Part shown: one piece after another, positions 6,089 to 12,016 of the stretch
How positions within the stretch are numbered: position 1 is the stretch's first letter
Layout: each line of letters starts with the position of its first letter
Source of the DNA: Akkermansia muciniphila
GTDB lineage: Bacteria > Verrucomicrobiota > Verrucomicrobiia > Limisphaerales > SXTU01
Reading direction: 5' to 3'
DNA: 12,016 nt
Assembly: GCA_945872195.1 (NCBI GenBank)
Contig: CAMBZO010000039.1
Coordinates: forward strand, 1 to 12,016
Notes under the pieces: model-generated
The model's database searches: none
What the model saw: only the letters and a program-made list of their open reading frames with translations
What the model was told of the DNA's origin: nothing
Position numbers and translations under genes: made by a program

Positions 6089-8298
6089 GCACTGCAATCC
6101 TACCCGCACCCGAGCAACTCAAACTCGACGTGATGAACGCCCCCCAACCCGACCCCGCGCCACGCGAGTTCAAGAACCTTCGCCGCGAAGTCACCGCCGA
6201 CTCTATCGCCGTCCTCACCTTCGACCGGCCCGACTGCGCTGCGAACATCTTTGACCGCGCCACGCTGGAGGAGTTGAACGCCCACCTCGACGCCATCGAA
6301 CGCGACTCCACCTTGCGCGGCGTGGTGCTCACCAGCGCGAAGCCCGGCATCTTCATCGCCGGCGCAGACCTCCACTCGCTCTCCACCGCGCCCATGAACG
6401 TGCTGCGCGAGATGGTCGAGTTCGGCCAGCGCGTCTTCAGCCGGCTCGCCGCGCTCCCGCTGCCGACCGCCGCCGCGATTCATGGCGCGTGCTTGGGCGG
6501 CGGCTTTGAGGTTTGTCTCGCCTGTGACTTCCGCTTCGCCACGCCGGATAAAGCCACGAAGCTCGGCCTGCCCGAAGTGCAGCTCGGCATCCTTCCCGCG
6601 TGGGGCGGAAGCACACGGCTCCCACGCCTCATCGGCCTGCCAGCGGCACTCGACCTCATCCTCGCCAGCCAGACCGTCGGCGCGAAACAGGCACTGAAAC
6701 TCGGCTTGGTGGACGACCTCGTGCCGCACGAGAGCTTGCTCGTCGTCGCGCTGTCGAAGGTCGCGAAGGCTGGGCGCAAGCCGCGTCGCTCCACCCCGCT
6801 TGCGATGAAGGCCACGAACAACGCCTTCGCCGCGAATCTCATCTCCATGTGGACGCAACCGAAGCTCTTCAAGAAGACGCGCGGCCATTATCCCGCCGTG
6901 CTGAAGGCACTTGAAGTCGTGACGCTCGGCGTGGGCCGCTCCGAGGAACGCGCGTTGAAACTGGAGGCCGACGCCATCTGCCAGCTCGCGCAGACGGAGG
7001 CGGCGAAGAACTTGATTCGCATCTTCTTCCTCCAGGAGCGCGCGAAGAAGTTGACGTTCGATGCCAAGACAAGCGGGAAACCTGCTCTGGCGCGCGTCGC
7101 GCACGCCACCGTCATCGGTGCGGGCGTGATGGGCGCGGGCATCGCCCAGTGGCTCGCGGCGCGCGGGGTCTCCGTGATGCTGCGTGACATCAACACCGAC
7201 GCCGTCGGGCGTGGCATGGGCACCATCGCCAAGCTCTTCGCGGATGGCGTGAAGCGCCGCACCTTCACGCCCGTCGAGGCGCGCGCGGCGATGGATAAGA
7301 TTTCTCCGGTCGTCGAGTTGCCTTCGCTGCGCCGCGCCGATGTCATCATCGAGGCGGCGGTGGAGAGGATGGACTTGAAGAAAGACATCTTCCGCAAGCT
7401 GGAGCAACTCGCCGGGCCGGACACGATTCTCGCTACGAACACCTCTGCCCTCTCCGTCACCGAGTTGGCCGAGAGTCTCTGCGCCAGCGAGCGCGTCGTG
7501 GGCATTCACTTCTTCAACCCGGTGCATCGGATGCAGCTCGTCGAGGTCATCCACACGCCGCGCACCGATCCCGAGGTCACGCGGCGCGCGCTGAAGTTCG
7601 TGCAGGCGATGGGCAAGCTCCCCGTGCTCGTGAAGGACAGCCCCGGCTTCGTCGTGAACCGCGTGCTGATGCCGTATCTCATCGAGGCGGCGCGGCTCTT
7701 CGAGGCCGGCGCGGAAGTGACGGACCTCGACGAGGCGATGCTCGACTTCGGAATGCCGATGGGCCCACTGCGCCTTGTGGATGAAGTCGGCACGGACGTT
7801 TCCCTGCATGTGGCCGAGACGCTCGCGAGCCATTACCACCGGCGCATGGCCGTGCCGGAAGTTCTCAGCAAGCTCGTGAAAGGCGGTCATCTCGGGCGCA
7901 AGTCGGGCGAAGGATTTTACCGCCACCAAGGCAAGGAAGCCGTCGTGGGCAAAGCCGCCGAGCGCTACGTGAAGGACGACTCCGCCGCGAACTTCGACGG
8001 CACGGCCCTCGCGCTGCGCATGGTGTTGCTGATGGTCAACGAGGCCGCGCGCTGCGTGGAGGAAGGCATTGTCAGCGGCCCCGAGGACGTGGACTTCGCG
8101 ATGATTATGGGCGCGGGCTTCGCGCCGTTCCGGGGTGGCCCACTGCGTCATGCGGACACGCTGGGCTTGGCGAACGTCGTGCGCGCGATGAACGAGGTGG
8201 TGGACGAAGGCGAGACGCGCTTCGACCCGTGTGGGCTGCTGAAAGATTTGGCTGCGAAGGAAGGTAAATTCTATCCCGAGAAAGGAGTGTTGTTATGA
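6085..8298 (+). CDS. fadJ: Enoyl-CoA hydratase / 3-hydroxyacyl-CoA dehydrogenase, FadJ/HADHA type
   Basis: A 737-residue bifunctional alpha subunit of the beta-oxidation complex. It hydrates 2-enoyl-CoA and oxidises the 3-hydroxyacyl-CoA with NAD. Residues about 34-290 form the crotonase domain, with both catalytic glutamates: Glu142 in GGGFE and Glu164 in LPEV. The NAD-binding Rossmann domain starts at about 340 with GAGVMG (345-350); the dehydrogenase dyad is His475 (IHFFNP) and Glu487 (QLVEV). The first C-terminal 3HCDH domain begins at PGFVVNR (520), followed by a second, degenerate copy to the end. Size fits FadJ (about 714) and FadB (about 729). The frame stays open further upstream, but ATG 6085 is the right start: it overlaps the thiolase stop by ATGA, has GGAGG at 6076-6080, and homology begins just after it. 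Expected partner is the preceding thiolase. Confidence 0.96.
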   Translation: MSTAILPAPEQLKLDVMNAPQPDPAPREFKNLRREVTADSIAVLTFDRPDCAANIFDRATLEELNAHLDAIERDSTLRGVVLTSAKPGIFIAGADLHSLSTAPMNVLREMVEFGQRVFSRLAALPLPTAAAIHGACLGGGFEVCLACDFRFATPDKATKLGLPEVQLGILPAWGGSTRLPRLIGLPAALDLILASQTVGAKQALKLGLVDDLVPHESLLVVALSKVAKAGRKPRRSTPLAMKATNNAFAANLISMWTQPKLFKKTRGHYPAVLKALEVVTLGVGRSEERALKLEADAICQLAQTEAAKNLIRIFFLQERAKKLTFDAKTSGKPALARVAHATVIGAGVMGAGIAQWLAARGVSVMLRDINTDAVGRGMGTIAKLFADGVKRRTFTPVEARAAMDKISPVVELPSLRRADVIIEAAVERMDLKKDIFRKLEQLAGPDTILATNTSALSVTELAESLCASERVVGIHFFNPVHRMQLVEVIHTPRTDPEVTRRALKFVQAMGKLPVLVKDSPGFVVNRVLMPYLIEAARLFEAGAEVTDLDEAMLDFGMPMGPLRLVDEVGTDVSLHVAETLASHYHRRMAVPEVLSKLVKGGHLGRKSGEGFYRHQGKEAVVGKAAERYVKDDSAANFDGTALALRMVLLMVNEAARCVEEGIVSGPEDVDFAMIMGAGFAPFRGGPLRHADTLGLANVVRAMNEVVDEGETRFDPCGLLKDLAAKEGKFYPEKGVLL

Positions 8299-10229
8299 AA
8301 ACCCTCGAACCTCCCACTATGGAAACACGCCCCACGCCCCCCAGTGACGACGCCGCGCAAGTCATCGACACCTCGAAGATGAACGCCGGCCAGCGTGCCG
8401 CGCTGGAGATGACCGAATCCGCGCGCGACGCCGCTTCCGAGAAGGGCAGCTTCGCCGCGAACCTCTTCATGGGCCGCTACGAGCTGGACCGCCTGCTGCC
8501 GTTCCCCGCGCAATCGCACGAGGACCGCGACCAGGGCGACGCCTTTCTCGCGCGGCTGGAGGCGTTCCTCCGCGCCAACGTGGACCCCGACGAGATTGAC
8601 CGCACCGGCGAGATTCCCGACGAGGTCATCGAGGGCCTCGCGAAGATGGGTGCGTTCGGCATCAAGATTTCGCCGCAGCTCGGCGGGCTTGGGCTGTCGC
8701 AAACTAACTACTGTCGCGCCGCCGTGTTGCTCGGCAGTTATTGCGGCAACCTCGCCGCGCTCGTCTCCGCGCATCAAAGCATCGGCGTGCCGCAGCCGCT
8801 GATTCTCTTCGGCACTGACGAGCAGAAGGCGAACTGGCTGCCGCGCTGCGCGAAGGGCGAGATTTCCGCCTTCGCCCTCACCGAGCCAGGCGTCGGCTCT
8901 GACCCCGCGACGCTGCAGACACGCGCCGAGCCCACGGCCGACGGCCAGCACTTCGTCATCAACGGCGAGAAGCTCTGGTGCACCAATCTTCTCAAGGCCG
9001 GCGTGCTCGTCGTCATGGCGCAGACTCCCCCGAAGCTCGTCAACGGCAAGGAACGCAAGCAGGTCACGGCCTTCATCGTGGACATGGACACACCGGGCAT
9101 TGAAATCGCGCACCGCTGCCGCTTCTTGGGCTTGCGTGCGCTCTACAACGGCGTCGTGCGCTTCACCGACGTGAAGGTGCCGCGCGCAAACATCATCCTC
9201 GGCGAGGGCAAGGGCTTGAAGGTCGCGCTCTCCACGTTGAACACGGGCCGCCTCACTTTGCCCGCCGCCTGCACCGGCCTCGCGAAGCGTTGCCTCGAAG
9301 TTTCGCGCAAGTGGTCCGCCGAGCGGGTGCAGTGGGGCGCGCCCATCGGCAAGCACGCCGCCATCGCCGACAAGCTCGGGCGCATGGCCGCGAACATCTT
9401 CGCGATGGAGGCGATGACGCTCTACACCGCGAGCCTCGTGGACCGCGACAAGAAAGCCGACATCCGCCTCGAAGCCGCGATGTGCAAACTCTGGGGCAGC
9501 GAGCGCGCGTGGGAAATCGTGGACGACACGATGCAAATCCGCGGCGGACGCGGCTACGAGACCGCGCAGTCGCTCAAGGAACGCGGCGAGGAACCCATCG
9601 CCGTCGAGCGCTTCCTGCGCGACTGCCGCATCAACACCATCTTCGAGGGTAGCAGCGAAATTATGCGGCTCTTCATCGCGCGCGAGGCGCTGGACCCGCA
9701 CCTCAAAGTCGCGGGCGCCGTGCTGAACTCGCAGTTGCCAATGGGCGTTCGCGCCGCCGCCGCCATGAAAGCCGGACTCTTCTACGCAAGCTGGTATCCG
9801 CAGCAATGGCTGCCGTCGCTCGCGCCGGTGAATGCCCAGTCCGCACTCACGAAGCACCTCAAGTTCGCCCGCCGCACCGCGCGGAAGCTCGCGCGTTCGC
9901 TCTTCCACGCGATGGCCTTGAATGGTCCGAAGCTCGAGAAGCAACAAGTCTTGCTCGGCCGCTTCGTGGACATCGGCGCGGAAATCTTCGCGCTCACCGC
10001 GACGTGCGCGCGAGCCGAGGCGAAGTTGAAGGAGGCGAAGAGTCTCGAAGAGCGCGAGGCGCTGCTCCAGCTCGCGGAATGTTTTTGCCAGCAAGCCCGC
10101 CTGCGCATCGCGCGGCACTTCGACGGCTTGCATCACAACGCCGACCGCGCCGGCTACAAGCTGGCGCAAGGCGTTCTCTCCGGTCAGCTCGGCTGGCTGG
10201 AGGAAGGAATTGTCGCTCACAAGAAGTGA
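8295..10229 (+). CDS. Acyl-CoA dehydrogenase, VLCAD/ACAD9-like
   Basis: A 644-residue FAD-dependent acyl-CoA dehydrogenase carrying out the first oxidative step of beta-oxidation, passing electrons to electron-transfer flavoprotein. The core (about 90-470) shows FALTEPGVGSD at 193-203 (FAD/substrate contact), WCTN, RGGRGYE at 416-422, and catalytic base Glu451 in IFEGSSEIMRLF. It is far longer than short/medium-chain enzymes (about 380-400). A roughly 90-residue N-terminal extension contains NLFMGRYELDRLLPFP, and a helical C-terminal domain of about 170 residues matches the layout of very-long-chain enzymes (VLCAD, ACAD9), where it aids membrane binding and dimerisation. This suggests long-chain substrates. 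The start overlaps the fadJ stop by ATGA, and AAAGGAG (8281-8287) lies 7 bases upstream; a second Met at residue 9 is less well placed. It is the last gene of the operon, followed by a terminator. Confidence 0.94.
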   Translation: MKTLEPPTMETRPTPPSDDAAQVIDTSKMNAGQRAALEMTESARDAASEKGSFAANLFMGRYELDRLLPFPAQSHEDRDQGDAFLARLEAFLRANVDPDEIDRTGEIPDEVIEGLAKMGAFGIKISPQLGGLGLSQTNYCRAAVLLGSYCGNLAALVSAHQSIGVPQPLILFGTDEQKANWLPRCAKGEISAFALTEPGVGSDPATLQTRAEPTADGQHFVINGEKLWCTNLLKAGVLVVMAQTPPKLVNGKERKQVTAFIVDMDTPGIEIAHRCRFLGLRALYNGVVRFTDVKVPRANIILGEGKGLKVALSTLNTGRLTLPAACTGLAKRCLEVSRKWSAERVQWGAPIGKHAAIADKLGRMAANIFAMEAMTLYTASLVDRDKKADIRLEAAMCKLWGSERAWEIVDDTMQIRGGRGYETAQSLKERGEEPIAVERFLRDCRINTIFEGSSEIMRLFIAREALDPHLKVAGAVLNSQLPMGVRAAAAMKAGLFYASWYPQQWLPSLAPVNAQSALTKHLKFARRTARKLARSLFHAMALNGPKLEKQQVLLGRFVDIGAEIFALTATCARAEAKLKEAKSLEEREALLQLAECFCQQARLRIARHFDGLHHNADRAGYKLAQGVLSGQLGWLEEGIVAHKK

Positions 10230-10235
10230 GCGAGC

Positions 10236-10301
10236 CTAGCCGAGCGGCTAGCCCGGCACCCGGTCGCGTTCTCTGTCCCCCGCGGCCGGGTTTCCTTTTT
10301 T
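10236..10301 (+). terminator. Tandem hairpins ending in an intrinsic terminator of the beta-oxidation operon
   Basis: Seven bases after the acyl-CoA dehydrogenase stop lies a 6-bp hairpin, CTAGCC (10236-10241) and GGCTAG (10246-10251), with loop GAGC. A second, stronger hairpin follows: ACCCGGTCGCG (10258-10268) pairs with CGCGGCCGGGT (10281-10291), 11 pairs including one G-U, around a 12-base loop. It runs straight into TTTCCTTTTTT (10291-10301). GC-rich stem plus T-tract is the classic rho-independent form. Confidence 0.85.
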
Positions 10302-10385
10302 GCCACAGATGAACACAGATGAACACAGATGGCTCCAAGCGTGAGCCGCTTAATGCTGCCCGTTTTATCTGTGTTCATCTGTGGC
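10302..10385. repeat. Long palindromic repeat with 10-bp tandem units
   Basis: The arms GCCACAGATGAACACAGAT (10302-10320) and its perfect reverse complement (10367-10385) form a 19-bp inverted repeat around a 46-base spacer. The left arm is extended by another GAACACAGAT (10321-10330), so this 10-bp unit occurs twice in tandem, preceded by a related CCACAGAT. The element lies between the operon terminator and the convergent oxidoreductase gene. From memory, similar CCACAGATGAACACAGAT sequences are common intergenic repeats in Verrucomicrobiota, Planctomycetota and some other bacteria; copy number cannot be judged here. It would fold into a stable cruciform or RNA hairpin from either strand. 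Confidence 0.8.
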
Positions 10386-10410
10386 TAAAGCTCCGGCGTG
10401 CTGGCCGAAA

Positions 10411-10439
10411 GCGGTGTCGGCGTTGCGCTCTGCCACCGC
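10411..10439 (-). terminator. Weak hairpin after the oxidoreductase gene
   Basis: Read on the minus strand, nine bases after the oxidoreductase stop codon, GCGGTG (10439-10434) can pair with CACCGC (10416-10411) across a 17-base loop, followed by TTTCGG. The stem is short and the T-run is only three, so it is at best a weak terminator. The large palindrome at 10302-10385, also downstream on this strand, may do more to stop or protect this transcript. Confidence 0.25.
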
Positions 10440-10447
10440 ACTCCAAA

Positions 10448-11749
10448 TCACACCTTCGGTTCCCAGCCGGGGCGATACTCGCGCTTCCAAAGCTTTTGAG
10501 CATCGGGGTTGCCGATGATATGGCCGTTCTTTGGGTCAAGGTTCAGCACGGAGTTGGTGCGGTAGGCGATGTTGGCGAGGTGGCACATGAGGGAGCCTTT
10601 CTGGCCCTCGCTGATGGGCGAGTTGAGCGGTTTGTTCTCGCGGATGGCGGCGGAGAAATTCGTGAAGTGCGGGATGTCACCGCCGCCGGGGCCGCCAGAC
10701 TTTTTGTCCAGTTCCACGCCCTTGGGGTCGAAGACCGTGTAGTCGTTGCCGCCGCTCATGGTCATCGAGCCTTTCGTGCCGTAGAACGAAACGAAGGGCA
10801 GTTTCTCGCCGCCGCGCGGGTTGCAGGAACTGTCATCCCACGAGGCGCCGCAGTGGCCGAAGTCAAAAACCGCCGAGCCGGTGTCGGGCGTTTCCTGATC
10901 GTCGTCCCAGTGATAGCGGCCGCCGAGGAAGGTGACCTTCCTCGGGTAATCCACACCGAGGCCCCAGCGCGACACGTCGAGTGCGTGAATGCCGTTGTTC
11001 GCCATCTCGCCGCCGCCGTAATGCCAGTGCCAGTGCCAGTTGTAGGGATGGATGTTGCTCTTGTAAGGCCGTTCGGGTGTCGGGCCTTGCCAGAGGGACC
11101 AGTCTAGCGTCGCGGGCGGGGCGCCGGGTGTGCCTTTGTTGATGGAGGGGCGGGCGCCGTTGTAATAGCAGCGGGAGAAAAGAACTTTGCCAATCACGCC
11201 CTCGCGCAGTTTCTGAATGCCTTCCATCACGTTCGCGTAGCTGCGGCGCTGGTTGCCCATCTGACACTTGCGGTTGTATTTCGCCGCTGCGGCGACGATG
11301 GCCTCGGCCTCCCATGGATTGTGGCTGCCGGGCTTTTCGACATACACGTGCTTGCCGGCCTGCATCGCCATGATGGCCGCGGGGGCGTGCCAAAAGTTCG
11401 GCGCGGCGATGGAGATGGCGTCCACGTTTTTGTCCTCAAGCATCCGGCGGAAGTCGCCGACGCCCTGCGGCTTGCGGGTGGCGTTGGGCTGCTTGGTCTC
11501 GGTGGTCTTCAAGCCGCTGGCCAGCCGCGCGGAGTCCACGTCGCACACGTAGGCGACCTCGACATTGTTGACGCCGAGGTGGCCGGCCACATGCGCCATG
11601 CCGCGCGAGAGGCCCATGACGCCGACGACGACGCGATTGCCGGGGCTTTCGGCTGGCAGCAGAGAAGGCGGCTTACCCAACGCAAGGATCGCGCCGAGCG
11701 CACCGGTGGCTTGAACGAAACGACGACGGGGAACAGGCGAGGAGTTCAT
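10448..11749 (-). CDS. Gfo/Idh/MocA family oxidoreductase with twin-arginine signal
   Basis: A 433-residue NAD(P)-dependent dehydrogenase-like protein of the sugar/inositol oxidoreductase family. It begins with a Tat signal: PRRRFVQ (residues 7-13), then hydrophobic ATGALGAILALG, so export to the periplasm is predicted. The Rossmann fold follows with GVMGLSRG (43-50) and the hallmark EKP at 138-140, whose lysine is usually catalytic. The second half has the subfamily pattern NWHWHWHYGGGEMANNGIHA (237-256) followed by LD, with Asn252 and His255 where soluble members often have Asp and His. Tat-exported members are very common in Planctomycetota and Verrucomicrobiota; most have no known substrate, and some relatives act on sugars or glycosides. 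No strong Shine-Dalgarno precedes ATG 11749, but the Tat motif three residues in supports this start. It stands alone, convergent with the lipid operon, and shows no obvious link to it. Confidence 0.93.
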   Translation of the reverse strand: MNSSPVPRRRFVQATGALGAILALGKPPSLLPAESPGNRVVVGVMGLSRGMAHVAGHLGVNNVEVAYVCDVDSARLASGLKTTETKQPNATRKPQGVGDFRRMLEDKNVDAISIAAPNFWHAPAAIMAMQAGKHVYVEKPGSHNPWEAEAIVAAAAKYNRKCQMGNQRRSYANVMEGIQKLREGVIGKVLFSRCYYNGARPSINKGTPGAPPATLDWSLWQGPTPERPYKSNIHPYNWHWHWHYGGGEMANNGIHALDVSRWGLGVDYPRKVTFLGGRYHWDDDQETPDTGSAVFDFGHCGASWDDSSCNPRGGEKLPFVSFYGTKGSMTMSGGNDYTVFDPKGVELDKKSGGPGGGDIPHFTNFSAAIRENKPLNSPISEGQKGSLMCHLANIAYRTNSVLNLDPKNGHIIGNPDAQKLWKREYRPGWEPKV

Positions 11750-11777
11750 GTGTGGAGTTTTCGATGCGAGGAGCGGA

Positions 11778-11791
11778 CGCTGAATTCAGCG
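11778..11791. promoter_or_regulatory. 14-bp perfect palindrome upstream of the oxidoreductase gene
   Basis: CGCTGAATTCAGCG is its own reverse complement over 14 bases with no spacer. It sits 28 bases upstream of the oxidoreductase ATG, between that gene and the terminator of the preceding superoxide dismutase gene. The position and symmetry suit a dimeric regulator binding near a promoter. No clear -35/-10 pair is seen, and a chance palindrome is possible. Confidence 0.3.
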
Positions 11792-11796
11792 CAACA

Positions 11797-11828
11797 AAAA
11801 GCGGCAGCGCCAAGGCGCCGCCGCTTTT
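11797..11828 (-). terminator. Intrinsic terminator of the superoxide dismutase gene
   Basis: On the + strand AAAAGCGGC (11797-11805) and GCCGCTTTT (11820-11828) are perfect inverted copies. Inside, after an A-C mismatch, GCGC (11807-11810) and GCGC (11815-11818) extend the stem to a CAAG loop. Read on the minus strand it begins 20 bases after the sodC stop and ends in five T residues (complement of A 11796-11800). The A/T-flanked symmetry would also let it work in the other direction. Confidence 0.8.
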
Positions 11829-11848
11829 CACTCACGGAGAAAAACGGA

Positions 11849-12016
11849 TCACTGCTTCGGGTTCGCGACGCCAATCGTGCCGAAGCCGATGCGCGGGCCG
11901 GCGTTGCCGACCGGTTGGCCGCCGTCGTCCGGCTTGGCGTGGACGATGACGCCGCGGCCGACGATGGGACTCTTCACGCCGGTCATGGAGATGTTCTTGA
12001 ACTCAGCGCGATAGAC
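11849..12016 (-). CDS. sodC: Cu/Zn superoxide dismutase, C-terminal fragment at window edge
   Basis: The minus-strand frame is open from the window edge to TGA (complement of 11849-11851) and gives 55 residues, the C-terminal third of a Cu/Zn superoxide dismutase, which converts superoxide to oxygen and hydrogen peroxide. The signature is GRGVIVHAKPDD, whose His aligns with a copper ligand (bovine His120), then GNAGPRIGFGTIGV, whose Arg aligns with the active-site Arg143. The Cys normally found two residues further on (LAC in bovine), which forms the conserved disulfide, is Phe here. Bacterial SodC proteins are usually periplasmic, but the signal-peptide end lies outside the window. The gene shares strand with the oxidoreductase downstream but is separated from it by a terminator. 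Confidence 0.9.
   Translation of the reverse strand, partial: VYRAEFKNISMTGVKSPIVGRGVIVHAKPDDGGQPVGNAGPRIGFGTIGVANPKQ

Noticed and set aside
1685..10220. Long antisense open frames of about 500-680 codons opposite the operon genes (for example 1685-3175, 3243-4739, 6100-8151 and 8271-10220 on the minus strand)
   Set aside because: They mirror the sense genes almost end to end. Their translations are rich in Ala, Arg, Glu, Val and His with no recognisable domain, as expected for the complementary frame of GC-rich genes. The sense frames carry complete catalytic motifs.
10319..11107. 262-codon + strand frame starting in the palindromic repeat
   Set aside because: It begins with a translation of the repeat (ICVHLW) and then runs antisense to the Gfo/Idh/MocA gene, whose motifs are intact on the minus strand.
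1..12016. Defence system, biosynthetic cluster, prophage, CRISPR array, tRNA or rRNA
   Set aside because: All substantial coding sequence is accounted for by the assigned genes. No regularly spaced repeats, integrase, transposase or cloverleaf-like sequence was seen by eye; a tRNAscan or covariance search would be needed to exclude small RNAs fully.

Overview
The window is GC-rich, densely coding bacterial chromosome. It most likely comes from a member of the Verrucomicrobiota or a related PVC-group bacterium. The evidence is circumstantial: a DUF1549/DUF1553 (PSD1) protein and a Tat-exported Gfo/Idh/MocA oxidoreductase, both strongly expanded in Verrucomicrobiota and Planctomycetota, and a long palindromic intergenic element of a type I recall from these genomes. 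No rRNA, tRNA, CRISPR array, transposase or phage gene was found.

Layout on the + strand. Positions 1-1353 hold the 3' part of a DUF1553-type gene. A 229-base spacer follows, with a palindromic element just after the stop and at best a weak promoter. From 1583 to 10229 runs one tight five-gene operon: a patatin/NTE-like lipid hydrolase, a PaaK-like acyl-CoA ligase, a FadI-type thiolase, a FadJ-type hydratase/3-hydroxyacyl-CoA dehydrogenase, and a VLCAD/ACAD9-like acyl-CoA dehydrogenase. Every internal junction overlaps (44 bases once, then three ATGA overlaps), and each downstream gene has a good Shine-Dalgarno sequence inside the preceding gene. The operon ends at a small hairpin followed by a strong intrinsic terminator.

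Together these genes form an almost self-contained fatty-acid degradation module. The lipase could release acyl chains, the ligase could make the CoA thioester, the dehydrogenase makes the 2-enoyl-CoA, the FadJ-like protein hydrates and oxidises it, and the thiolase releases acetyl-CoA. The electron-transfer flavoprotein and a regulator are not in the window.

Layout on the - strand. A 19-bp perfect inverted repeat with internal 10-bp tandem units (10302-10385) separates the operon from a convergent Gfo/Idh/MocA gene with a twin-arginine signal (11749-10448). Upstream of that gene are a 14-bp perfect palindrome and a terminator hairpin. The window then ends in the C-terminal 55 codons of a Cu/Zn superoxide dismutase gene (12016-11849), which keeps a copper-ligand His and the active-site Arg but lacks the usual disulfide Cys.

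I see no clearly new biological system. The most interesting points are the composition and coupling of the lipid operon, its atypical PaaK-like ligase, the palindromic repeats and the Cys-less SodC.
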